The translations under genes were made by a program, and so were the position numbers. 64,000 nt of DNA from an uncultured Ruminococcus sp. (lineage in GTDB: Bacteria; Bacillota; Clostridia; Oscillospirales; CAG-272), in assembly GCA_902795355.1 (NCBI GenBank), contig CADBKZ010000020.1:55528-119527 (forward strand). The letters are read 5' to 3'. Of this stretch, positions 18,070-25,580 are shown one piece after another. Position 1 is the stretch's first letter; every line of letters begins with the position of its first letter. The notes beneath the pieces were generated by a model. It was not told the DNA's origin and did not search any database. It worked only from the letters and a program-made list of their open reading frames with translations.

Positions 18070-18283
18070 GACCTTGGGGGCGGGGAACCCTTTTCTTCGC
18101 ATGAAGAAAAGGGTTCCCCGCCCCCAAGCCCCCGCCCTTCCAAAAAGAAGGAACAAGGGGGAAAGCACATATTTGCATACCGTGTAGCTGAAAAACGGTG
18201 TTTTTTGCGTTTTTTTGAAGAAAAGGGTTTGAGGAGAGCGGCTCTTTTCTCGGGGGAAAAGAGCCGCTCTCCCCAAGGTCTTA
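18067..18283. mobile_element. MITE-like 217-bp element with terminal inverted repeats
   Basis: The ends are a perfect 13-bp inverted repeat, TAAGACCTTGGGG at 18067-18079 and its complement at 18271-18283. Next to each end is a large hairpin: a perfect 26-bp stem (18073-18098 with 18103-18128) and a perfect 17-bp stem (18233-18249 with 18256-18272). There is no gene inside. The left end supplies the stop codon of the upstream gene, and the right end is followed at once by the AAAAGGAG of the gene at 18297. No clear target duplication was found. Confidence 0.55.
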
Positions 18284-18296
18284 AAAGGAGAAGTTT

Positions 18297-19106
18297 ATGT
18301 CGCTTCTGACGGACGAATTGGATTTTGAAGCGCGGCGGGCGCGCTTTCGCCGCATTGCCGAAGCGGCGTTGCGCGAGCGGCATGTGCAGGGCTTGGCGGG
18401 GTTCGGAACGTTGCAGGAAAAGCGGCTCCACGCCGTTGTTAAAAAATACCTTTGCGAGAACGAGGATTACCACGAGGTTGGGGTCAGGGATACGAGATAT
18501 GTGGCCGACGTGCGCGTGGGGAACGATATTTACGAGGTGCAAACCGGCGATTTTTACCCGCTCAAAGCCAAAATCGGGTATTACCTTGCCGAAACCGATT
18601 GCAGCGTTACCGTGGTGCATCCGCTGGCGGCGGAGCGCGCCGTTGCGTGGATTAACCCCGAGAGCGGAACGGTCACAAAGCCGAAAAAAATCGGCTACCA
18701 CAGCCGCGCCGAGGAGCTTTTGCCGGAGCTTTACCCGCTCCTGCCCTACCTGAACAACCCGCGCCTGCGCTTCCGGCTCCTGATGCTTTCGGTGGAAGAT
18801 TTCCGGTTGCTGAACGGCTGGTCGGCCGACCGCAAACGCGGGTCGCGCCGCTATGAACGCATTCCCGTTGACCTGACCGACGACCTGACCTTTGCAAATC
18901 CGGACGACTACCGCCGCTTTCTGCCGGCGGAGCTTGCCTCGCCGTTTCGGGTGGCGGAGTTTTCCAAGCGGACCCGCTTGCGTGGGCGGGACGCGTATTC
19001 GGCGGTCCGCGTGCTGGCCGCGCTCGGGGTCGTCCGCCCCGCCGCCCCCATCGGACGGGCTATGGCGTTCGAGATCGCCCCGCGGGGATCCGCTCAAAAC
19101 GCATGA
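18297..19106 (+). CDS. Hypothetical protein, possible PD-(D/E)XK-type nuclease fold
   Basis: A 269-residue soluble protein with AAAAGGAG seven bases before the ATG. I do not recognise a named family. The segment YVADVRVGNDIYEVQTGDFYPLK (split here as YVADVRVGNDIYEVQ, then TGDFYPLK; residues about 66-88) has the Asp...Glu-x-Gln...Lys arrangement of PD-(D/E)XK enzymes. It is preceded by a helix with a Glu (EKRLHAVVKKYLCENEDY). The C-terminal 60 residues (RVAEFSKRTRLRGRDAYSAV..) look like a winged helix. A DNA-acting role is inference. It stands alone between the MITE-like element and a bidirectional terminator. Confidence 0.6.
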   Translation: MSLLTDELDFEARRARFRRIAEAALRERHVQGLAGFGTLQEKRLHAVVKKYLCENEDYHEVGVRDTRYVADVRVGNDIYEVQTGDFYPLKAKIGYYLAETDCSVTVVHPLAAERAVAWINPESGTVTKPKKIGYHSRAEELLPELYPLLPYLNNPRLRFRLLMLSVEDFRLLNGWSADRKRGSRRYERIPVDLTDDLTFANPDDYRRFLPAELASPFRVAEFSKRTRLRGRDAYSAVRVLAALGVVRPAAPIGRAMAFEIAPRGSAQNA

Positions 19107-19172
19107 ATCGCAGCGCAACGCGCAGTTTACCGGAGTGTCCGTAGGGATTCTTCGGCAAGGAATGCGATTGAA

Positions 19173-19204
19173 AAAAGGCGCGGTAGCTTCCGCGCCTTTT
19201 CTTA
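19173..19204. terminator. Bidirectional terminator
   Basis: An 11-bp stem AAAAGGCGCGG / CCGCGCCTTTT (19173-19183 with 19190-19200) has A runs on its left and T runs on its right, so it serves both the gene ending at 19106 (plus) and the lipoprotein gene ending at 19357 (minus). Confidence 0.85.
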
Positions 19205-19260
19205 ATGGTTGTTTGTGCTGTTTGCTTGGCTATTCTTCCTTTTCCAAAGAGCGGGATATT

Positions 19261-19286
19261 TTCACTCCCCGATATCGGGAAGTGAA
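19261..19286. other. 26-bp near-perfect palindrome at the edge of the AT-rich island
   Basis: Arms TTCACTCCCCGAT and ATCGGGAAGTGAA are complementary at 12 of 13 positions with no loop. It lies 70 bp beyond the end of the lipoprotein gene. It could be an operator, a recombination site or a weak terminator; nothing seen decides between these. Confidence 0.45.
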
Positions 19287-19356
19287 GAAGTTTTTCGCAA
19301 ACTTTTTTGCTTCCGTGATACTTTGCCGATCATATCGTTTGGAATGGCTGAATATC

Positions 19357-21879
19357 TTACTGCGGAACAACCTCAAGCATTAGCGGGTCGATATTATTTT
19401 CCGGAGCGCTATAAACGTAATATAAATTAACCCTTATCTTGATTAGATAAGTTCCCGACGTTCTTGCGATGATGTTCTCATTTTCTCCGCAATCAAAATT
19501 TTCTGTGATTTCCGGCGCCCCTGCTCCTAAATTATATCCATAACCGCCATTACTCCAAGAATGGTTTCTCACTATCTTAAATGCTTGGTTCTTTTCCAGT
19601 GTAATCTCTCTTGATAAGTATAGATTGTTATTCTCTACCGACAACGACACCAAATCATAGGTAGTATTTTGTTCATTCCAACCGTTGAAGTCGCCAACCA
19701 AAGATAGGCAAGACTCAATCTTTTCAACTGAGATAGATTTGCCCATATCGCGAATCTGATAGAAAGTCCCGTCTACGTATTTAACAGCCGCATATCTTCC
19801 GGCATATTCATACACGATATAACCATTGCTACTGAAGGAACTAATATAGTTTTCAGTCAAAGTGCTATCGTCTGTTTGAATTCTGACAACGTTATCTTCA
19901 ACACTATATTCATAGTCTCCGTCAAATTCGGGAATTGTGATATTTTCATTGTCGATCAGTTCCTCTAAAACATCGGTGATGCTTGCCTCTGCTTTTTGCT
20001 TTTTTTGGAATTCAAAGCGAATGGAACCCGATTCTGACTTTTCGTTTGGCGCATAGATTGTCAAAACTAAAACATAATCATCGCTTACGCGCTTGGTATA
20101 TGTGCTGTTATAAGTATTCTCGACAAATCCAAGGCCTTTTACCTTGTTCATATAAGAAACTACATCCGTGGCAAGTCCATTTGAAGAATTCAAGCCGATA
20201 TTGCCATTACCGCCGTCTTCATTAATCGAAGGACTAAAATAAATATCGAAGTTGCTATCAAATACAGGAATTGCATCCTTAACAGGCGCGTAGGCATTGA
20301 TGTATTTGTTCACTAGGCTCCATTCTTTAGAGAGGTTTTTATAACAATCGTTGTTGAACAGGTCGATAATAAGTGAAGATTGAAGCTTGACGTTCGGATT
20401 CGATTTTAATGATATATCGAACTCCAGAGACATCGGGTTGTAATCCAAGTTGTTTTCATCATAATAACCTTTGAATCCGGATCCTTTGACGTAATCTGAA
20501 AATAACCCGACGTCATTGTTATCGACGTCTATCCACTCTGCTTTACCGTATAAGGTAGAACGAACTTTGACATTCAAATTATCAAAATCGTTATATGTTG
20601 CAATCGTGTTGTCTTCGCCGTTTTTATAATAAACGGTCAAATAGCCTTTTACCCCTTTGGTTTCGAAACCAACGTTTGGATGAAACAAATCTTCAAGATT
20701 GACATCCTGATATATTTGCTCGCCGCCTGTGGATTCAACCCTTAAGAATAAGTTTTCTGGTTCGGGTTCTCTATCGTCAATCCACTGTTCGGTTGCTCCG
20801 GTGTATACGAGGCTATTGACGATGTCTTTCCCATAAATAGCGCTGAATCTGTCGATTACTGTTTTAAGTTTTGTATTATCGGTACCCGCTGAAGCGAAGA
20901 AGGCATTATATCCGGAAAGCGAATCGGATAAATCCAAGCAGTCGACAACGGCAGATTTCAGAGAGGTATTCTTGTTGAAAACATTCTCTATTTTATATTT
21001 CTTGGAATCTTTGAACGCTCTCAAAACGGAGTACTTGTAGACGAAATCTTCATCTTGATACTCGGTCAGGCTTGTAGGCGAACAAATACCGAATTTTCTC
21101 CACTCTTTGATGGCATTATCTTCTACTTTTACATAATCATATTCATCATCGAAGTACTTCTCATTGCTGTTATGATAATCGAGCAGATCCGTAACCGCAT
21201 TCATCGAAAGCTCGTAAGTCGGAGAGATCTCGTTCATATCGTAATCGAGCAACAATTCAACGTACATTTTTTCGTGGCGTGAAATGCCGTTGTTGGTAAA
21301 CGTCAGATCGAAGCCAACCGAAGCGGTTATAAGGTCGTTCTCGTCAATATCCAAAACGATAGCGCAAGTGAAAGAATACTCGTTCAGAAACTTCTCATCG
21401 GTCGAAGACATCCTGTTTTCAAAATCATAGCAAATGGTTCCCGTTGACGTATTGGAATATTTTGTGCCGAAGACAAAATCATTTCCGATTTCCTCATATA
21501 TTGCTTTGAGGTATTGGAATTGGATCATCGGCGGTTCATCGTATTCAAAACTCGGGTTGTCGGTTTCCTCCTCAACAGACATTGCGCTATAAATTGAGGA
21601 AAGGGAGTTGCCACTGATATTTTTAGCCGTTAGCATTACTATTGGCGCGTTTTCTGCAAAAGCGACTAATTTCGCGTCGCTATTCATGCCGGCGTTCAAA
21701 GCCAATTTCTTTGAGCTTGAACGTTTCAAACTGCTTTCCACCCCATTAAGTGCAAATTGAACTTTCTCATAGGTTGTTGACGGAAGTTTTGTTCCGGCTT
21801 TTTTGCCACAAGAATAAAAAGGAAAAACAACACAAGTAAGCACAAATAATGCGACAATTATGGTAAATATCTTTTTCAT
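19357..21879 (-). CDS. Large secreted lipoprotein with a C-terminal GDFNGWN carbohydrate-binding-like domain
   Basis: An 840-residue protein. Start at 21879 fits AAGGAG and a lipoprotein signal peptide, MKKIFTIIVALFVLTCVVF, with lipobox FYSC, so it is anchored outside the membrane. The middle 650 residues are rich in Asp, Asn, Ser and Tyr and match nothing I know. Two successive segments near residues 600-720 look alike (each has a short helix, a Gly-Phe/Tyr turn and a Tyr-rich strand). The last 115 residues contain VGDFNGWN and FKIVRNHSW, as in CBM48/SusE-type starch-binding domains. Codon use is AT-rich, unlike every neighbour, which suggests transfer. It may act with the downstream alpha-galactosidase region in glycan capture, but this is inference. 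Confidence 0.7.
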   Translation of the reverse strand: MKKIFTIIVALFVLTCVVFPFYSCGKKAGTKLPSTTYEKVQFALNGVESSLKRSSSKKLALNAGMNSDAKLVAFAENAPIVMLTAKNISGNSLSSIYSAMSVEEETDNPSFEYDEPPMIQFQYLKAIYEEIGNDFVFGTKYSNTSTGTICYDFENRMSSTDEKFLNEYSFTCAIVLDIDENDLITASVGFDLTFTNNGISRHEKMYVELLLDYDMNEISPTYELSMNAVTDLLDYHNSNEKYFDDEYDYVKVEDNAIKEWRKFGICSPTSLTEYQDEDFVYKYSVLRAFKDSKKYKIENVFNKNTSLKSAVVDCLDLSDSLSGYNAFFASAGTDNTKLKTVIDRFSAIYGKDIVNSLVYTGATEQWIDDREPEPENLFLRVESTGGEQIYQDVNLEDLFHPNVGFETKGVKGYLTVYYKNGEDNTIATYNDFDNLNVKVRSTLYGKAEWIDVDNNDVGLFSDYVKGSGFKGYYDENNLDYNPMSLEFDISLKSNPNVKLQSSLIIDLFNNDCYKNLSKEWSLVNKYINAYAPVKDAIPVFDSNFDIYFSPSINEDGGNGNIGLNSSNGLATDVVSYMNKVKGLGFVENTYNSTYTKRVSDDYVLVLTIYAPNEKSESGSIRFEFQKKQKAEASITDVLEELIDNENITIPEFDGDYEYSVEDNVVRIQTDDSTLTENYISSFSSNGYIVYEYAGRYAAVKYVDGTFYQIRDMGKSISVEKIESCLSLVGDFNGWNEQNTTYDLVSLSVENNNLYLSREITLEKNQAFKIVRNHSWSNGGYGYNLGAGAPEITENFDCGENENIIARTSGTYLIKIRVNLYYVYSAPENNIDPLMLEVVPQ

Positions 21880-21988
21880 GATCGCGGCTCTCCTTGATTT
21901 ACAATGCGGTTGTGTTTTGCAGGGGTTGTATCCTTGTGGCATTTTGCCGAAAAACGTTCGCTTGACAAGAATATACCCTACGATTGCA

Positions 21989-22017
21989 ATTATAGCACAT
22001 CACATGCTTTTTTTCAA
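21989..22017 (-). promoter_or_regulatory. SigA promoter of the lipoprotein gene
   Basis: On the minus strand TTGAAA (22012-22017), 17-bp spacer, perfect TATAAT (21989-21994), about 110 bp before the start codon. Confidence 0.8.
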
Positions 22018-22230
22018 TAGTATAAAACAATTTTATGCGATTTTTATAAATAAAAAAATAAAATGGTGAACAAAAAAGGACTTGGAATGCTCCAAATCCT
22101 CATTTGTTGACCGTTTGACCATGCAATTACCATTGAATTTTGGTCTTGCATAACATAAAATATCCCTATGGACCACGCCGTTTCCACGGCGTGTTTTTTA
22201 ACGAACGGAAACGGAATCGGGCCGCGCCCG
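22018..22230. other. AT-rich spacer with a GC hairpin facing right (22174-22199)
   Basis: The region between the lipoprotein promoter and the end of melA has no gene. At 22174-22199 an 8-bp stem CACGCCGT/ACGGCGTG is followed by six T on the plus strand. The orientation is opposite to both flanking minus-strand genes, so as a terminator it would act on plus-strand transcripts. The switch from AT-rich to GC-rich sequence occurs here, so it may mark the island boundary. Confidence 0.6.
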
Positions 22231-23562
22231 TCAGAACACGGGGTAGCCCGCGTTGGTGTGGGCTTCGATCAGGTCGTTGCAAAGGGAAACGATCTCGTCC
22301 GGCGAGAGCTGCGCGCCCGTGTGGGGGTCCATCATGGCGGCTTGGTAAAGCGTTTCGCGGCTGCCCGTTGCGGCGGCCTCGATCGTCAGCATCTGCGGGT
22401 AGATGTTCGAGGCGTTCATGGCCGCGAGTTGGAGCGGCAGGGGACCCGAATAGGTGGGCAGAACGCCGCTGCGGTCCACCAAGCAGGGAACTTCCACGCA
22501 GGCCTCGGCGGGCAGGTTGGGGATCATGCCGCGGTTGATTACGTTGCCGCCGATTTTGTAGGGAACGTTCGTTACCATGGCTTCCATAATGCGGGAAGCG
22601 TATTCGCGGGAGCGGGTGTGCGTCGCCTCGCCGCCCGCGAGCAGTTCGTCGCGCTGTTTGCCCCATTTTTCAATCTGGTCAACGCAGCGGCGGGGATATT
22701 CGTCCAGCGGGATGTTGAATTTTTCAATGAGGTCGTCGCGCCCCGCCTTAATGTAGAACGGGTTGTATTCGGCGTTGTGCTCGGAGCTTTCGGTGCAGTA
22801 GTAGCCGAGCTTCTCAATGTAGTCGAAGCGCACCATGTCCTTGTGCTTTTCGGCGGCGTTCTTTTCTTTGGCAAGGCGGCGGATCAGGGGGTAAAGGTCG
22901 TTGCCGTCCTTGTCGGTCAGTTCCAGAAGCCACGCCATGTGGTTAATGCCCGCGATTTTGGAATGCAATTCTTCACCGTTACCATATTGTTCCTGTAATC
23001 CGAGGTTTTTCAAAAGACCGCTCACGCAGACCTGCACGCTGTGGCAGAGGCCGACGGTTTTAACGTTGGTGTAGCGTTGCATGTAGCCCGAGAGGATGGC
23101 CATGGGGTTGGTGTAGTTGAGGAACCACGCGTTGGGGCAAACCTCTTCCATATCGCGCGCGAAGTCTTTGAGCACGTGAATGGTGCGCATGCCGCGGAAA
23201 ATACCGCCGATGCCGAGCGTATCGGCAATGGTCTGGCGCAGGCCGTACTTTTTGGGAACTTCAAAGTCGATGATGGTGCAGGGGTCGTAGAGGCCGACCT
23301 GAATGGCGTTCACCACGAAATCCGCGCCGCGGAGCGCTTCCTTGCGGTGTTCCACGCCGTAGTATTTTTTCACGGTCGCGCGCCCCTCGTTGATGTTCCG
23401 GTTCAGAGCGTCAATCAGCAGGAACGATTCGTCAAGGCGTTTCCCGTCAATGTCATAAAGTGCGATTTCCACATCGTGGAGAGCGGGGGAAAGCATGGTG
23501 TCGCCGAGCACGTTTTTGGCAAAAACGGTGCTGCCCGCGCCCATAAATGTAATTTTGGCCAT
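22231..23562 (-). CDS. melA: GH4 alpha-galactosidase (NAD- and Mn-dependent)
   Basis: A 443-residue glycoside hydrolase family 4 enzyme, close to MelA. The NAD-binding N-terminus ITFMGAGSTVFAKN, the NYTNPMAI motif, the metal ligand Cys in LCHSVQ and the His in INHMAW are all present. GH4 enzymes cleave alpha-galactosides such as melibiose by a redox-elimination mechanism in the cytosol. Some family members act on other glycosides, so the substrate is probable rather than certain. AAGGAG is nine bases upstream of the ATG. It is divergent from an AraC regulator, the normal melibiose or raffinose arrangement, but no sugar transporter is adjacent. Confidence 0.87.
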   Translation of the reverse strand: MAKITFMGAGSTVFAKNVLGDTMLSPALHDVEIALYDIDGKRLDESFLLIDALNRNINEGRATVKKYYGVEHRKEALRGADFVVNAIQVGLYDPCTIIDFEVPKKYGLRQTIADTLGIGGIFRGMRTIHVLKDFARDMEEVCPNAWFLNYTNPMAILSGYMQRYTNVKTVGLCHSVQVCVSGLLKNLGLQEQYGNGEELHSKIAGINHMAWLLELTDKDGNDLYPLIRRLAKEKNAAEKHKDMVRFDYIEKLGYYCTESSEHNAEYNPFYIKAGRDDLIEKFNIPLDEYPRRCVDQIEKWGKQRDELLAGGEATHTRSREYASRIMEAMVTNVPYKIGGNVINRGMIPNLPAEACVEVPCLVDRSGVLPTYSGPLPLQLAAMNASNIYPQMLTIEAAATGSRETLYQAAMMDPHTGAQLSPDEIVSLCNDLIEAHTNAGYPVF

Positions 23563-23612
23563 TTTTTTGATCTCCTTGTATGGTTTTTCCGGCTTTTATC
23601 GCCTTATTTACC

Positions 23613-23618
23613 ATTATA
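23613..23618 (-). promoter_or_regulatory. -10 box of melA
   Basis: TATAAT on the minus strand, 50 bp before the melA start. No good -35 is found at 16-18 bp, as expected of an activator-dependent promoter. It is only 22 bp from the -35 of the divergent araC-type gene, so one bound regulator could govern both. Confidence 0.55.
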
Positions 23619-23640
23619 ACATCTTTTTTTGAAAAAACCA

Positions 23641-23670
23641 TTGCATGAAGTAACCTAAATATGGTATAAT
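23641..23670 (+). promoter_or_regulatory. Promoter of the AraC-family regulator
   Basis: TTGCAT (23641-23646), 18-bp spacer, TATAAT (23665-23670). Confidence 0.65.
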
Positions 23671-23703
23671 GTAACCAGCCGAAAACAAAAGGGGGAAACC
23701 GCC

Positions 23704-24507
23704 ATGCCCGCGCATATGATCACCAACCGCCATTTTCACGACCTGAACCCGCTTCTGTACGGCGAGGAGCTTTGCCGCGCGGGGCACGCCTACGGCCCCG
23801 CGATCCGCAGTTACCACCTGATCCACTATGTGGAGCGCGGGAGAGGCGTTTACGAAACGGGGGGCGTCCGCTATCCGGTTTCGGCGGGCGAGGCGTTTCT
23901 GATTCTTCCCGGGAAAACGACCGTTTATACCGCCGACGCGGACGACCCATGGCAATACCGCTGGATCGGGTTTAACGGGGAGCTGGCCTCGCTGTTCGAC
24001 CGCCTGCCGCCGGTGTTCCCCGTTGACGACGCGGTTTTTCCGCGCTGTTCCGAGGCCGACGGACCCGAGCCGGAATACCGCCTTGCGGCCGCGCTTTTTT
24101 CGCTTTGCGCCGAGCTGTTCGCCAAAAAGGACGGCAAACGGACGGCGGGGGACAGCCTCTATGTGGGGCGCGTGCGGGAATACGTCCGGCTTTCGTACAT
24201 GTCTCCCGATTTGCGCGTGGAAGAAATTGCGCGGCAGATGAACCTTGACCGTCGCTACCTTTCGCGCCTGTTCCGCCGCGAAACGGGGCAAACGATCCAA
24301 TCGTTTCTGATTTCGGTGCGCATGGAAGAGGCGGACGGCTATTTGCGGCAGGGCATTCCGGTTGGGGAAACGGCGCGGCTTTGCGGCTATTTGGACGTGT
24401 TCAATTTTTCCAAAATGTTCAAAAAGACCTACGGGATCAGCCCCGCCTCGGTGAACCGTCGCGCAAAAAATCCGCCCGCCGACGAGGACGACGACTGCAT
24501 GGTTTGA
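23704..24507 (+). CDS. AraC-family transcriptional regulator
   Basis: A 267-residue regulator. The N-terminal cupin domain (residues 25-100: YHLIHYVERGRGVYETGG, FLILPGKTTVYTA) would bind a sugar. The C-terminal 100 residues hold two helix-turn-helix motifs (VEEIARQMNLDRRYLSRLFR and the family signature LCGYLDVFNFSKMFKKTYG). AAAGGGGG precedes the ATG. Its divergent position suggests control of melA in response to alpha-galactosides, like MelR or RafR. The last 15 residues are acidic and unusual. The gene is followed by repeats. Confidence 0.88.
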   Translation: MPAHMITNRHFHDLNPLLYGEELCRAGHAYGPAIRSYHLIHYVERGRGVYETGGVRYPVSAGEAFLILPGKTTVYTADADDPWQYRWIGFNGELASLFDRLPPVFPVDDAVFPRCSEADGPEPEYRLAAALFSLCAELFAKKDGKRTAGDSLYVGRVREYVRLSYMSPDLRVEEIARQMNLDRRYLSRLFRRETGQTIQSFLISVRMEEADGYLRQGIPVGETARLCGYLDVFNFSKMFKKTYGISPASVNRRAKNPPADEDDDCMV

Positions 24508-24519
24508 CCCCCGCGCCGA

Positions 24520-25540
24520 GAGCGCGAAACGGGGAAAACTCTTTCCGTCAGGCTCCTGCGCCGCCTGCCACCTCCCCCAAAGGTGGAGGTAATAGTTGTT
24601 GACAAGCGGAAAAGCAAAAACGGTTTCTTTTCAGCAGGTTTCTTCCAACAGATTTCTTTTCAATAAACGTCCTTCCAACGGGAAGTTACTTTGACCTCCA
24701 CCATCGGGGGAGGTGGCAGGCGACGCAGGAGCCTGACGGAAGGAGTTTCCCGCAAAAAGTAACTCCAAGCCTCGCCCTCGGGGAGAGGTGGCAGGCGACG
24801 CAGGAGCCTGACGGAAGGAGTTTCCCGCAAAAAGTAACTCCAAGCCTCGCCCTCGGGGAGAGGTGGCAGGCGAACCTGTGAGCCTGACGGAGAGGGTTGT
24901 TGAAATAAAACCACAGGTTTAACCCTCCGTCTTGTCGCTTTGTTCCAATTCACCTCGTTATCGGCTTGCCGATTTTCCCGCGGGCGAGGCAAAGTAACAA
25001 ACAAACGGAAGCCTCATCCGGCCGCTACGCGGCCACCTTCTCCGATGGGAGAAGGCTCCAAGTAACTTTCCGTTGGGAATAAACCGTTTCCGCTTTCTTC
25101 CCGCTGTTCGCAAACATCATGAGCCTTCTCCCATCGGAGAAGGTGGCAGACAGAGAGGCGGGGAAGCCTCGATTGTCTGACGGATGAGGCTTTCCAATGG
25201 GTAGTTTCATCAAGCCTCCCCTCGGGGAAGAGCTTATGCTGCAAGCAGCAGGAGAGGGCGGTTAAAAGCCTATGATAACCCTCTCCGTCTTGTCGCTTCG
25301 CTCCAATCCACCTCTCCCCGTGGGCGAGGCGAGGTAACCAGCAAACGGAAGCCTCATCCGTCACCTACGGTGACACCTTCCCCCAAGGGGAAGGCTCGTG
25401 ATGCTTGCGAACAAGGGGAAAGCGGAAACTCCTTCCACCGCCTACGGCGGTCCCCCTTCCCATAAGGGGAAGGCTTCAAGGAACAACCCGTCAAAGGCCT
25501 CGCCCGCGCGCGGTTTTCCGCGCAGAGAGTCCGCGCGATA
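24520..25540. repeat. Palindromic cassette island 3
   Basis: A kilobase of cassettes between convergent araC-type and lipoprotein genes. ACCTCC/GGAGGT cassettes with inner CAGGCGACGCAGGAGCCTG occur at about 24540-24590, 24694-24750 and 24775-24830. A GAGAGGTGG cassette with inner GGCGAACCTGTGAGCC is near 24855-24900. AAGGTGG cassettes in both orientations lie at about 25010-25060 (inner GGCCGCTACGCGGCC), 25110-25200 (long inner hairpin) and 25350-25400 (inner TCACCTACGGTGA). No gene is credible here. Confidence 0.85.
24710..24860 (+). repeat. 75-bp tandem duplication of cassettes
   Basis: Two near-identical 75-bp units in direct tandem (anchor GGCAGGCGACGCAGG at 24715 and 24790), each holding the tail of one cassette plus the head of the next. 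It is a recent duplication within island 3. Confidence 0.85.
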
Positions 25541-25578
25541 CGCAAAAAGCGCGCCGTTGATACGGCGCGCTTTTTGCG
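25541..25578. terminator. Bidirectional terminator
   Basis: A perfect 17-bp stem CGCAAAAAGCGCGCCGT / its complement (25541-25557 with 25562-25578) with a four-base loop and internal A5/T5 runs, ending two bases before the stop of the minus-strand lipoprotein gene. Confidence 0.85.
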
Positions 25579-25580
25579 GC

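Noticed and set aside
22174..22199. Terminator of melA
   Set aside because: The T run is on the plus strand, so it faces away from melA transcription; kept only as a hairpin at the island edge.
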